NCBI GenBank assembly: GCA_025358575.1
Contig: JANYJA010000036.1
Coordinates: 21,044 to 85,043 of the forward strand
DNA length: 64,000 bases
Direction of reading: 5' to 3'
Origin: Terriglobia bacterium
GTDB taxonomy: Bacteria; Acidobacteriota; Terriglobia; Bryobacterales; Bryobacteraceae
How positions within the stretch are numbered: the stretch's first letter is position 1; each line of letters begins with the position of its first letter. The position numbers and the translations under genes are program-made. Under the pieces are notes generated by a model. It searched no databases. It saw nothing but the letters and a program-made list of their open reading frames with translations, and was not told the origin of the DNA. Positions 34,859-44,621 of the stretch are shown piece by piece.

Positions 34859-36337
34859 ATGCCAGTCGCCATAGTTGGAGCTACCGGTTATATTGGCGGA
34901 CGTTTAACTCGAAGGTTAATCGAAACCGGCCATCGCGTCCGATGTCTCGCGCGTTCGCCCGAAAAGCTCCAAGGCCGCGACTGGGCCTCGCACGCATTGC
35001 TTGAAGTCCGGCAAACCACCCTTACGGACGCCGATTCACTCACCCGTAATCTCGAGGGTTGCGAGGCAGCATTTTACCTGGTGCACTCCATGAACTCGGC
35101 GTGGGCCCAGTATGCGGAGCACGACCGCCAACTTGCCGTGCAGTTTGCCTTGTCTGCTCGTCGTGCGGGCACAGCGCGCATTATTTATTTGGGTGGCCTC
35201 GGTGAAACCGGCCCGAATTTGAGCCCGCACCTGTCATCGCGCCGTGAGGTCGAGGTGGCACTGGCGGCGACGGGCGTGCCTGTCACCGTTCTGCGCGCTG
35301 CGATGATCATTGGTTCGGGATCGGCATCTTTTGAAATCCTCCGCTACCTTGTAGAACGCTTGCCGGTGATGATTACTCCGAAGTGGGTAAACACTCCCTG
35401 CCAGCCGATCGCGGTGGAAAATGTGATCGGCTACCTTGTCGGCGTTCTTGCCAGACCGGAAACCGCCGGTGGCGTGTTCGACATTGGTGGCCAGGACGTT
35501 TTGTGTTACCGCGAGATTATGCGGATTATGGCGGAGGAACTCGGCCTAAAAAGCCGCTGGGTAATTCCGGTTCCGGTGTTGACCCCGCGTCTGAGTTCTT
35601 ACTGGATACACCTGGTGACACCCTTGAGCCACGCTATTGCTAAGCCCTTGGCCGAAGGGCTAAAGAATCCGGTCGTGTGCCGCGATGATCGAATAACGCA
35701 TTTGATCCCGCAGGAACTCCTGACGGTGCGCCAATCCGTTCGTGCCGCGCTGAGCCAAATGGCGGAACACGGCGTGGAGACGAATTGGGCCATGGCGGGT
35801 CCAATCCCCGGCGACCCGGATTGGGCAGGTGGCAAAGTGTTTAGCGATACGCGCCGCATCACCATGCAAGCGCCAGATTGGGCTGTATTTCGCGCCGTCT
35901 GTCGGATTGGTGGCGCAAATGGGTGGTACTCGGCAGACTGGCTTTGGGTACTTCGAGGGTGGTTGGATCTGCTGGCTGGCGGACCGGGACTGCGCCGAGG
36001 CCGACGCCATCCAGAGCAAATTAGTTATGGGGAAGCCTTGGATTTCTGGCGTGTGGTGGACCTCAAACAGGATCGGCGGTTGGCTCTGCGCGCCGAAATG
36101 AAACTGCCGGGCGAAGCTTTGCTTGAATTTGGAATCGAGCCCGTGGATGCCAGTCATTGCACTCTGCAGCAGGCAGCCCTGTTCCGACCTCGCGGACTGT
36201 TTGGCTTATTTTATTGGTACGCGGTAGCGCCACTGCACCACATTGTTTTCGGCAGAATGCTACGCGGCATCCAGGCCGAGGCGAATCGCATTGCCTGCGG
36301 CCCCGCGCGTTTAAACCGCGCAACACTGAGGAGATAG
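34859..36337 (+). CDS. NmrA/NAD(P)-binding SDR-type oxidoreductase with DUF2867 domain
   Basis: About 492 residues from the ATG at 34859 (a GTG at 34844 is possible). The Rossmann start AIVGATGYIGGRLTRRLIE gives the NAD(P) site. An atypical SDR body follows (YLGGLGETGPNLSPHLSSR, VPVTVLRAAMIIGSGS, FDIGGQDVLCYREIMRIM). The C-terminal 160 residues are a DUF2867-like domain (DFWRVVDLKQDRRLALRAEM, LFGLFYWYAVAPLHHIVFG). Such fusion proteins are common, but their substrate is unknown. The gene is monocistronic. Confidence 0.82.
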   Translation: MPVAIVGATGYIGGRLTRRLIETGHRVRCLARSPEKLQGRDWASHALLEVRQTTLTDADSLTRNLEGCEAAFYLVHSMNSAWAQYAEHDRQLAVQFALSARRAGTARIIYLGGLGETGPNLSPHLSSRREVEVALAATGVPVTVLRAAMIIGSGSASFEILRYLVERLPVMITPKWVNTPCQPIAVENVIGYLVGVLARPETAGGVFDIGGQDVLCYREIMRIMAEELGLKSRWVIPVPVLTPRLSSYWIHLVTPLSHAIAKPLAEGLKNPVVCRDDRITHLIPQELLTVRQSVRAALSQMAEHGVETNWAMAGPIPGDPDWAGGKVFSDTRRITMQAPDWAVFRAVCRIGGANGWYSADWLWVLRGWLDLLAGGPGLRRGRRHPEQISYGEALDFWRVVDLKQDRRLALRAEMKLPGEALLEFGIEPVDASHCTLQQAALFRPRGLFGLFYWYAVAPLHHIVFGRMLRGIQAEANRIACGPARLNRATLRR

Positions 36338-36492
36338 ACCGGAACGTTTCGTCTAAACCAGTCGCGATTTTTTCGCATCGCAGAGGGCTACGACGCCAAC
36401 GTGTGCCTTGCACGCTCATTCGCAAATCGTTGCTGCCCACCAGCCCTGGACGAATGTTCTACGCGTGTGGGACCAATCGGGCGGTGTTGGCA

Positions 36493-36672
36493 TTACTTTG
36501 TGTACCGGGGCAGAACGTGTTTGACGGCGAGCGGGGCGGAATCCACTTCGCCGACACCGGTGACACCGGCGTCGGTGTGGATCTTGACGATGAGAGCGTC
36601 CTGCCCGCTGTCAGTTTGCTCTTTTACATCAGGCAGGCGGACGTAGATTGCTTCTACATCGGTGATTTTCAT
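36493..36672 (-). pseudogene. Truncated N-terminus of a mandelate racemase/enolase-superfamily enzyme
   Basis: A 59-residue minus-strand frame starts with MKITDVEAIYVRLPDVKEQT and continues DALIVKIHTDAGVTGVGEVD, the N-terminal capping domain of enolase-superfamily acid sugar dehydratases. It stops after VLPRYTK, where the catalytic barrel should begin. It starts 9 bases after the DUF1501 stop and so was the third gene of the PSD1-DUF1501 operon. The barrel is not found in the 155 bases up to the NmrA-like gene, so most of the gene has been deleted. Confidence 0.65.
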
Positions 36673-36681
36673 GCGGAGGCG

Positions 36682-38166
36682 CTAAGACAGAATTTCATTG
36701 ACGATGCGGCAATCGAATACGGAAGTAAGTTTATCTTTTAAGCCGTTTTGATCGAATACGAGGCGCTGATAATCCATGCCGAGCAGATGGAGAATGGTCG
36801 CGTGCCAATCGGTGACGCTAACTTTGTTTTCGACGGCCTCGTGGCCTAACTCATCGGTTGCGCCGTAGACAGTGCCAGCCTTGATACCGGCGCCTGCCAT
36901 CCAAAGCGTAAAGGCGCTGGGGTTGTGATCGCGGCCGGCGGTCTCCATGCCGTTCTCCATCTGGGCGATGGGCATGCGGCCGAATTCCCCGCCCCAGATC
37001 ACGAGAGTGTCTTTAAGCAGGCCGCGTCGCTTGAGATCCTTAACGAGCGCGGCAACCGGCTTATCCGTGCGGGCGCTGGCCGCCTTCATATCGCGAGCGA
37101 GGAAGGTATGGTTATCCCAGATCTGGCTGTTGATAAACAACTGCACGAAACGAACGCCGCGTTCAATGAGGCGGCGGGCCATGATGCAGCGGCGGGCATA
37201 GGAATCTGTCACAGGGTCGCCGACGCCATACATCTCCAGAGTTTCCGAACTTTCTTTGGTGACGTCCAAGGCGTCACTGGCGGTCATCTGGAGGTTCGCG
37301 GCAAGCTCATAACTGGCGATGCGCGCGTCTAACTGCAACTGGTTGGGACGGGTTTTCTTGTGGATCTGGTCTAAGCGGGAAAGCAATTGCCGCCCGGCTT
37401 GCACGATCTCGCTGGTTTCGGGAGTCTCAGGGGCCAGATTCAATATCGGGCTTCCGGTAGAGCGAATACGCGTGCCCTGATAAATGGGGGGAAGGAAACC
37501 GGCTTGCCAGTTCTGCGTGCCGTTGACGGGCAACCCAAGCGGATCGTCCAAGACCACATAGGCGGGCAGATTCTGATTCTCCGTGCCCAGGCCGTACACG
37601 ACCCAGGAACCCATGGTGGGGCGGCCGGGAATGATGCGTCCACTTTGAATCATGAACAGCGCCGGTTCGTGATTAGGATGCATGGTGTGCATGGAGCGGA
37701 TCATGGCGAGGTCATCAACCACTTCGGTGAGATGGGGCATGGCATCGGAAACCCACATACCGGACTTGCCATGCTGACCAAACTTGAAAGGGCTGCGCAT
37801 CAACCCGCCGCTTTGCTCGGGCGTGGTCAAGTCGGCCGCGACCTTGTCGAAATAGGGTTGGCCGTGATGCTTATCCAGCATGGGCTTGGGATCGAAAAGA
37901 TCCATCTGGCTGGGCCCGCCGTTCATAAATAGGTGGATGATGGATTTGGCCTTGGGGGAAAAGTGCGGCACCTGCGGCTTGAGATCATACGAAGCTCTGT
38001 GGCCATCTAGTGTTGCCGGCTCGGCGGAAGCGCCATAAAGATCGCGGCTCAACACGGAGGCCAGCGCGGCGCCATAAATACCATCAGAGACACGATCGAA
38101 GAACGCCCGCCGCGAGAGCTTTGAAGCGCCCGCGGGACTGCCATGATTACATTGTTCGTGAGCCAT
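36682..38166 (-). CDS. DUF1501 (sulfatase-like) secreted protein
   Basis: 494 residues. The N-terminus carries a twin-arginine-like SKLSRRAFFDRVSDG segment followed by a hydrophobic stretch. Family features are IHLFMNGGPSQMDLFDPKP, DAMPHLTEVVDDLAMIRSMH, NHEPALFMIQSGR, GRPTMGSWVVYGLG and DTLVIWGGEFGRMP. DUF1501 proteins have an alkaline-phosphatase/sulfatase-like fold and nearly always pair with PSD1 (DUF1549/DUF1553) cytochromes, as here, 14 bases downstream of one. The pair is abundant in Planctomycetota and Solibacter-type Acidobacteriota and is thought to act in the periplasm on complex carbohydrates; direct biochemical proof is scarce. Confidence 0.92.
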   Translation of the reverse strand: MAHEQCNHGSPAGASKLSRRAFFDRVSDGIYGAALASVLSRDLYGASAEPATLDGHRASYDLKPQVPHFSPKAKSIIHLFMNGGPSQMDLFDPKPMLDKHHGQPYFDKVAADLTTPEQSGGLMRSPFKFGQHGKSGMWVSDAMPHLTEVVDDLAMIRSMHTMHPNHEPALFMIQSGRIIPGRPTMGSWVVYGLGTENQNLPAYVVLDDPLGLPVNGTQNWQAGFLPPIYQGTRIRSTGSPILNLAPETPETSEIVQAGRQLLSRLDQIHKKTRPNQLQLDARIASYELAANLQMTASDALDVTKESSETLEMYGVGDPVTDSYARRCIMARRLIERGVRFVQLFINSQIWDNHTFLARDMKAASARTDKPVAALVKDLKRRGLLKDTLVIWGGEFGRMPIAQMENGMETAGRDHNPSAFTLWMAGAGIKAGTVYGATDELGHEAVENKVSVTDWHATILHLLGMDYQRLVFDQNGLKDKLTSVFDCRIVNEILS

Positions 38167-38180
38167 GGGTATCTTTCCTT

Positions 38181-41117
38181 CTAGTCGATATAAATGAATC
38201 CGGCTGAGTTAAAGATGGTGTGGCACAGCTTCGAGAGAGCCGCGAGATCGCCATCTTTCTTAGGTTCCAGCTGCTTCAATTTCAGCAATGTCTCCAGACT
38301 TGCCTTGGCTTCTTCGGGGTTCGGGGGGCGGCCCAGCGCCAGATTATACAAATAAGTGATTTGCGCGCTTGGGTCGGAGCCCGACTCGCGCGCAACTCTT
38401 TGCGCCGTGAAGGCGGCAAGCTGTTTCACCATGGTGTTATTAGATAAGTAAAGGGCCTGAAGCGATACGGTGGATTCCGACCGCTCGATACAGTTCGGGC
38501 TCATGGGCGGCAGGTCGAAGTTATCGAGCACAGTCGGGATTTCAGAGCGGCGCTGGCTGATGTAGATGCTGCGTCGCCAGCCTTTGTCGGTCTCAATGGG
38601 CGTAACCAGGCCGTCATCGCGCACCAACACAGGCTCCGGCTTTCCAAAATGAGTCTCGTCCAAACGGCCGGCAAGAAAGGTCAGAGTATCGTTGAGAACC
38701 TCGCCCTCCATGCGCCGCAGAGGCATGCGCGAGAGCAACGTGTTATCACCATCGAGCCGCAGCGAATCCGGACTCACGGTGGAAACCTGGCGGTAGGTGC
38801 TCGAGGTCGAAATGAGCCGCTGCAACTGCTTGATGCTCCACCCTTGCCGGATGAATTCGGTAGCGAGGAAATCTAGAAGTTCCGGATTGGTTGGGGGAGT
38901 GCCCGCTTTGCCGAAGTTTCCGACGGACTTCACAATGCCTACACCGAAATGATGCTTCCAGATCCGGTTGACGATGACTCGCGAAGTAAGCGGATGTTCC
39001 TGATTGGTCAGCCACTTGGCTAACGCCAGCCGCCGACCCGTCTTTTCGCTGCCGGGCCACGGGGGTGCGACTTCATAGGTGAGTTTCGCGTTGGTGAGAA
39101 CTGCCGGAGGACCGGGCTCGACGAAGGGCCCGAAGCTGGTGGGCACGCCGCGGCGCAGAAGGTAAGTGGGCGACGGGCTGCCACGATCCCAGAGAGCGCG
39201 GATTTTGGGTTCAGGAATCGCCTTGTACTCGAGTAGTTTGATTCGCTTCTCGACGGATTCCGCTTCCTGGGCCACGGCTGGATCCTGCTTCACGTCAGCC
39301 GTATCCACTTTGAGAAGCGTCTCGAACTTCTGAGCTAGGTACCGCTGCACTTCATCCCGCTTCTCGGCGGGCGTGGCGGCCAGTTTGCGGAGATCCTCCT
39401 GCAAATCCTTAGGCTGGGATGCGATCCGCTTTTCGATTACCTTCTTTTTGAGATCTTTGAGCTTCTCGTCCCAAGCCGTTTGCACAAGCTTGATCTCGAC
39501 GTCCAAGTTTTTGTTAACGAGTTCGCGCTTTCTCTCCTCTTCCAGAAGCTGCATGGGGGTGGCGCCGGGCGTCACATAAGGCAGGTACTTGCCAGGGAAA
39601 TACAATCCATACTTTTCAAGCGTGAGGGGAGAGACCCAATCGTGCTCATCGAGCGCGCCCTGGAAAACAGCCTTGAAGCGATAGTAATCACGCTGCGGTA
39701 AAGGATCGTACTTGTGGTTGTGGCAACGGGCGCACTTTACGGTCAGCCCCATGACTGAGGAGCTAATGGTTTCAATTTCGTCGGCGATCACGTCGATGCG
39801 GTCATCGACAAAGTTGACCTCGCGCTCAGTGGTGGAGTCGGGAGCCATGCGAAGAAAGCCGGTCGCGATCAGGTTATCCATCAATTCCTGAGTGATGACG
39901 GGGGCGTGCTCGTAATCGGCTAGTTCGTCTCCCGCAATCTGCTCCATCAGGAATCGGTTGTAAGGCTTGTCGTCATTGAAAGCGCGAATCACGTAATCGC
40001 GATAACGAAATGCAAAAGGGCGGGGCAGGTCGGCGGAGAGCTTGCCACCTTCGGAATCGGCGTAACCGGCCAAGTCGAGCCAGAAGCGTCCCCAGCGCTC
40101 GCCGTAGCGGGGCGACGCGAGCAAGCGATCAACGAGCTTCTCATAAGCCAGCGGATCTTTGCTGGCGACGAATTCCTTGACCTCGCCAGGCTCTGGAGGC
40201 AAGCCGGTGAGGTCAAACGAGACGCGACGAATCAAGGTTTGGCGGTCAGCTTCAGGCGAAAGTGACAGGTGCTTGGCTTCGAGCTTAGAGAGGACGAAAG
40301 CGTCGATCGGATTGCGGACACGGTCGTGATGCTGTACCTGCGGCGGCTCGGGACGGACGGGCGTCTGGAAGGACCAGAATTGGCGATCTTTGTCCTTGAC
40401 TAGCGGATCCTGCGGCGTGCCCGCCACAGCCGGAGGCGGCTCGACTTCGGGAGCGCCTTGGCGAATCCAACGGACTACTTTTTCAGTTTCGCCAGCGCTG
40501 ATTGGCTTAACGCCGACCACAATGAGCTGTTGCTTGGGCGGCATTTCGCCCGCGTTGATCCGCTTGAGCATCAGGCTCTCTTCGGGTTTTCCGAGGACGA
40601 TGGCCGGCCCCGATTTACCACCTTTGAGCATGGAGGCTTTGGAGCGGAGATCGAGCCCTCCCTCTTGCCGGCGCAACCCATGACAGACTGCGCAGCGGGT
40701 GAGCAGAACGGGGATCACGTCATGCTGCGTCAGCGGGGTATTGTCTACTTTTGGCGCGGTCTTGGTAACGGATTCATCGCCGCGAATCCACGATGCGATG
40801 GTGGCCAGATCTTTGTCCGAAAGATGCGGCTTGCCAACCGGCATGGAGCCGCTCTGAACCTTCTTAAACAGGATGCTGTCGTCCGGTTTCCCGGGAACGA
40901 TGACCGGTCCAGATTCTCCGCCCTTGAGAGCCCCGTCTTCCGTGGCAAGGTTTAAATCTTTGAGCTTGACCTGCGCGCCGTGGCAACCGGTGCAATTCGC
41001 TTGAAAAATTGGGGCAATATCTTTATCAAAGTTTACCGGTGGCTTCGCAGTTTGCGCCCAGGCCGACAGCGAAGTACCTAACGCCGCTCCAAAGAGAATG
41101 AAAAAGTTGAATTTGAT
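38181..41117 (-). CDS. PSD1 (DUF1549/DUF1553) planctomycete-type cytochrome c protein, start codon uncertain
   Basis: The first in-frame ATG is at 40844, but clear coding continues upstream to about 41117: a signal peptide [20 protein letters not shown], then [17 protein letters not shown] and [20 protein letters not shown]. No ATG, GTG or TTG occurs in that stretch; the best position is an ATC at 41115-41117, one base away from ATG. With it the protein is about 978 residues. It holds two haem sites (CTGCH and CAVCH), the DUF1549 domain ([34 protein letters not shown]) with [11 protein letters not shown], and DUF1553 ([18 protein letters not shown]). It is exported and partners with the DUF1501 protein encoded 14 bases downstream. 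Confidence 0.82.
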   Translation of the reverse strand: MKFNFFILFGAALGTSLSAWAQTAKPPVNFDKDIAPIFQANCTGCHGAQVKLKDLNLATEDGALKGGESGPVIVPGKPDDSILFKKVQSGSMPVGKPHLSDKDLATIASWIRGDESVTKTAPKVDNTPLTQHDVIPVLLTRCAVCHGLRRQEGGLDLRSKASMLKGGKSGPAIVLGKPEESLMLKRINAGEMPPKQQLIVVGVKPISAGETEKVVRWIRQGAPEVEPPPAVAGTPQDPLVKDKDRQFWSFQTPVRPEPPQVQHHDRVRNPIDAFVLSKLEAKHLSLSPEADRQTLIRRVSFDLTGLPPEPGEVKEFVASKDPLAYEKLVDRLLASPRYGERWGRFWLDLAGYADSEGGKLSADLPRPFAFRYRDYVIRAFNDDKPYNRFLMEQIAGDELADYEHAPVITQELMDNLIATGFLRMAPDSTTEREVNFVDDRIDVIADEIETISSSVMGLTVKCARCHNHKYDPLPQRDYYRFKAVFQGALDEHDWVSPLTLEKYGLYFPGKYLPYVTPGATPMQLLEEERKRELVNKNLDVEIKLVQTAWDEKLKDLKKKVIEKRIASQPKDLQEDLRKLAATPAEKRDEVQRYLAQKFETLLKVDTADVKQDPAVAQEAESVEKRIKLLEYKAIPEPKIRALWDRGSPSPTYLLRRGVPTSFGPFVEPGPPAVLTNAKLTYEVAPPWPGSEKTGRRLALAKWLTNQEHPLTSRVIVNRIWKHHFGVGIVKSVGNFGKAGTPPTNPELLDFLATEFIRQGWSIKQLQRLISTSSTYRQVSTVSPDSLRLDGDNTLLSRMPLRRMEGEVLNDTLTFLAGRLDETHFGKPEPVLVRDDGLVTPIETDKGWRRSIYISQRRSEIPTVLDNFDLPPMSPNCIERSESTVSLQALYLSNNTMVKQLAAFTAQRVARESGSDPSAQITYLYNLALGRPPNPEEAKASLETLLKLKQLEPKKDGDLAALSKLCHTIFNSAGFIYID

Positions 41118-41177
41118 GCCTGATGTGATCAGATGAGCAACCTATTCTTACAGCTTAATCCAGCGCGGGGCGGCGGA

Positions 41178-44100
41178 TCAAAAGATTAAGCGCAGACCGA
41201 GCTGAATCTCGCGCGGATCGAAAAGCGTGCTGGTCGAAACGCCGAAGCCGGGGCTGGTTAAAGTGCGGTTCGGGGCCGAGAAAGCGTGCTGGTTGAGCAC
41301 GTTGAAAAACTCAGCGCGGAACTGCAGGCTGCTCTGTTCAAAAATCTTGGTATCCTTCGCCAGGGATATGTCGAAATTGCTAAACCCGGCGGATCGAAAC
41401 GTATTCCGTCCCAGATTCCCAGGGTGCGCCTGAACGGTTGTGCCATTCAGGGTATCGAGCGGGACGGAGAAATACTTTCCGACAAAGCTCTGGTTGTTCC
41501 CCACAGCCTGGATGAGACTTGTGTTGTCGAGCAGAACGTCATTCGAAAAGAACTGCTCCTCGGGTCCTTGATTCCCGTGCTTCAGAGTCGGCGACGAAAC
41601 CAAGTCGGGCCGAACGGTGCCGCCGCCGTAGTTATCGATTCCATACCTCTTGCTGCCGAACGGAGTCAGCACAGTAAAGGGAAAGCCGGAGCTCGCCGTG
41701 GTGATGCCCCAAAGCATCCAGCCCTGCGTGAGCCGCTTGGGGAGAGCAGGGGCAGCCTTTTCGAAAGGCAGCAGGTAAGAGAAATTGACCACGACACGAT
41801 GGGGCACGTCGAAGGAAGCGCGCGCCTTCTCGCAGCGCCAACAGGTGGGGTCGTTGGCTACAAATCCGGAGTTGGCCCCGTCGCCGTTATAAACTGTGGT
41901 CGAGTTGTCGATGGCTTTGGAATACGTGTATGACAGCTGAAATGTGAGGCCGGCGGAGGTGGTGGTTTTGCGGAATACGGTCTGCAGCGAATGATACGTG
42001 GAATGGGCGTGATTATCCGTAAGCTGGAATTCGCTGAGACTTGGATTGACGGCCGTGTAGACGGCGATGGAGGGATCGGCACCCACGTAACCGTTGGGAA
42101 ATTGCGAACCGTACAAACTGACTGCGTTGTTGAAAACCCACCCGGCCTGCAGGAAAGTGTTCCAGGGCAGCTCGCGCTCGACGGTGAAGTTGCCGCTGAG
42201 TGTGTAACCGTTGTGGTAATTGGTGGTGGTCAGATTCGTAAGCAGACCTGGATACGGCGTTAGGTCGACGGGCGTGTTTGGCGGCACTTTCTTCGAATTA
42301 CCACCCTGGGGGACCTGATTTCCTTTGAGATCGAGAATAGGAGGTAAGCTGAGCGGCCTCGGTGCCGCGGTGAAGGTTAGATTCGGCGCGGCGCTGGTTC
42401 CCGAAAACGGAAAGTTGAAGCCTTGCTGATCGGCGGTTTGCGAGAGCGGCAGATTGGTGAAGATGGCAAAGCCGCCGCGAACCACGGTTTTGGCCGCAGC
42501 GCGGAAAGCGAAACCGATGCGCGGCGCGAAGCCCTTGTAATCCTCGTTGTAAATCGGCTGCGGGTTTAAGACCAATCGGCGGAACAACGATTTATCCGGC
42601 AAGAAATTGGGGCTGTCGATGATTCCCGCCAGCCGGTTGCCGGTCTCGTAGGGAACGCTGTTGTATTCGTAGCGCAAACCGAGATTCACGGTAAGACGCG
42701 GGGAGAATTTGTAATCGTCCTGGAACCATCCGGCCCAATGATAGCGGCGCATGGAGAAGGGCGCGAAGCCGCCGGACGAAGGGCCGAAACCGGGATAACT
42801 GACGCTGCGCTGATAGAACTGGCTGATTCCGGTCATGAAACTTATGAGTGCGCTCGGGCTTGGGTCGCCAGCGTTGAGGCTGTGGATGCCATCCGTCGCA
42901 GGAATCGCGACGGGAAGAGGCGAGCCGGATGCGAACGTATATGTCCCGTTCGGACCGCCTATCGATGTCCCGAAGTAGCTGGATCGGACCGAGCGATACT
43001 CGCCGCCCATGTTGATGGTATGCGAGCCTTTCACCCACGTCAGGCCGTCGCGAAACGAGATCGTAAAAGGAGCCAGGCTGAATCCGCCGCCGTTGGTGCC
43101 GTAATTCTGGAGGGCGCCGTCGGCAAAAGTAATCTGCGTGGTGTCAAAGACCTTCGGAATGGTCTGCTCGACGGACTGCATGCCGCTAATGCGGAAGTCA
43201 TTGATGAGAGTAGGTCCAAATAGGTGGGTCTCACTAAAACCCGAATTGATCCAATCATTCCGAAGATCGTTGGTGAACTTGGGATTGATGATCGCTTCGC
43301 TCGAGTCCTGATTTGGAATTACGTTGGTGGCGAGGCTGTAGCGAAAGAAAGCGGAATCTTTGTCCGAGAAGTGGTGATCAAGACGACCGGAATACTGGTC
43401 GCGATTGATGGCCTGGCTGTATGAAGACTGGAAAGTCCGTAGGCCAAGCGTGCCACCCGGATTATTGGGCAGCGGGTATTTGGACAGAATCGCGCTGACT
43501 TCGGGCAGCACGGGAACGCGCAACTGATATGGCGCGCCAGAATCCGGAGTGATGGTCACCAGACCTTGTCGTTCATCGGCCGTTGGCGAGGCGAAAATTA
43601 TGGGGCTGGCCAAGCGCTGGCGGAAACCGGCCATCTGGAAAAAGAAAAACGTTTTGTTCTTTCCATTGTAAATTTTCGGAATCCAAATGGGCCCGCCGAC
43701 TGCGATGCCATATTCGTTACGGCGGAAGGGGGCGACCCTGGGCGCGAAGAAGTTGCGGGCGTCGAACTTATCGTTGCGAACAAATTCGAAGGCTGAGCCG
43801 TGGAACTGGTTGGTGCCGGTCTTCGACACAACGCTCACGATGGTTCCGGAACCTCGGCCGTATTCGGCGGAATAGTTGTTTTGCAAGACGCGGAATTCGG
43901 CGATAGCATCGAGATTGAAGTTCCCGAACTGGCCTCCACCGAGCTCGTTGTCGCTGGTATCCATGCCGTCAAGATAGCTGGAGCCGGTAACACCGCGATT
44001 TCCATTGCCCGCCGTATTGGTTTCAAAGTTGAAAGAACTGTTGGTCTCCTGAACCTGGCCGGGCTGCATCAACATGAGGTTCTGAATATCGCGTCCATTG

Positions 44101-44531
44101 AGCGGGAGATTGGCGACCTGGCGTCCCTCGACTAAGCCTCCCACTAAAGCGTTCGCCGTATTGAGCGCTACGGCGGTAGCCTGGATTTCGACTGAAGATG
44201 CAATGCCGCGCAAGTTCAACTTGAAATCCACTTCGCGGTTCTGATCGACGTCGAGCCGCACTTCGACGACCGAGTTTTCAAAGCCGGCCGCCTCGGCTTT
44301 CACCGAGTAAGTGCCCACGCGCAGCCTGGGCAGCGAATAGGCGCCGGAGGCCGACGAAGTGGTGGAGCGCGTGAAGTTCGTGCTGCCTTCGGAGACGGTC
44401 ACGGTCGCGTTAGGAATGGACGCCGAAGCGGGATCCGTCACGGTGCCAGAAATGGTGCCTACGGACTGGGCGAATACAGCGATAGGAGCAAGCGCCAGAA
44501 TGACGATAAACCCGGACCGAATCGATGCCAT
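41178..44531 (-). CDS. Oar-like TonB-dependent receptor with carboxypeptidase-regulatory-like domain
   Basis: 1117 residues. A signal peptide (MASIRSGFIVILALAPIAVFA) precedes a CarboxypepD_reg-like domain (GTISGTVTDPASASIPNATV), a plug (ANLPLNGRDIQNLMLMQPGQ) and a large outer-membrane beta-barrel ending in FDPREIQLGLRLIF with a terminal Phe. This is the Oar/SusC-like architecture found in dozens of copies in Solibacter-type genomes, likely importing oligosaccharides or other large substrates with TonB energy. It lies between the PSD1/DUF1501 operon and an enolase-superfamily dehydratase gene, all on the minus strand. Confidence 0.92.
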   Translation of the reverse strand: MASIRSGFIVILALAPIAVFAQSVGTISGTVTDPASASIPNATVTVSEGSTNFTRSTTSSASGAYSLPRLRVGTYSVKAEAAGFENSVVEVRLDVDQNREVDFKLNLRGIASSVEIQATAVALNTANALVGGLVEGRQVANLPLNGRDIQNLMLMQPGQVQETNSSFNFETNTAGNGNRGVTGSSYLDGMDTSDNELGGGQFGNFNLDAIAEFRVLQNNYSAEYGRGSGTIVSVVSKTGTNQFHGSAFEFVRNDKFDARNFFAPRVAPFRRNEYGIAVGGPIWIPKIYNGKNKTFFFFQMAGFRQRLASPIIFASPTADERQGLVTITPDSGAPYQLRVPVLPEVSAILSKYPLPNNPGGTLGLRTFQSSYSQAINRDQYSGRLDHHFSDKDSAFFRYSLATNVIPNQDSSEAIINPKFTNDLRNDWINSGFSETHLFGPTLINDFRISGMQSVEQTIPKVFDTTQITFADGALQNYGTNGGGFSLAPFTISFRDGLTWVKGSHTINMGGEYRSVRSSYFGTSIGGPNGTYTFASGSPLPVAIPATDGIHSLNAGDPSPSALISFMTGISQFYQRSVSYPGFGPSSGGFAPFSMRRYHWAGWFQDDYKFSPRLTVNLGLRYEYNSVPYETGNRLAGIIDSPNFLPDKSLFRRLVLNPQPIYNEDYKGFAPRIGFAFRAAAKTVVRGGFAIFTNLPLSQTADQQGFNFPFSGTSAAPNLTFTAAPRPLSLPPILDLKGNQVPQGGNSKKVPPNTPVDLTPYPGLLTNLTTTNYHNGYTLSGNFTVERELPWNTFLQAGWVFNNAVSLYGSQFPNGYVGADPSIAVYTAVNPSLSEFQLTDNHAHSTYHSLQTVFRKTTTSAGLTFQLSYTYSKAIDNSTTVYNGDGANSGFVANDPTCWRCEKARASFDVPHRVVVNFSYLLPFEKAAPALPKRLTQGWMLWGITTASSGFPFTVLTPFGSKRYGIDNYGGGTVRPDLVSSPTLKHGNQGPEEQFFSNDVLLDNTSLIQAVGNNQSFVGKYFSVPLDTLNGTTVQAHPGNLGRNTFRSAGFSNFDISLAKDTKIFEQSSLQFRAEFFNVLNQHAFSAPNRTLTSPGFGVSTSTLFDPREIQLGLRLIF

Positions 44532-44621
44532 AAAAACTCCTTGTGAACGTGTAGCCAGTTTTGGAAACTATACGGACTTCCGGGGTGGTTGTCAAGGTAC
44601 CGTGATTCTGATGTGATCAGT

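Noticed and set aside
36157..36741. A 194-codon plus-strand frame downstream of the NmrA-like gene
   Set aside because: It overlaps the end of the NmrA-like gene and lies antisense to a recognisable enolase-superfamily N-terminus and to the end of DUF1501; it has no coherent protein character.
41286..41933. A 215-codon plus-strand frame inside the first TonB receptor gene
   Set aside because: It is antisense to a well-supported outer-membrane barrel, and its composition is that of a GC-rich shadow frame.
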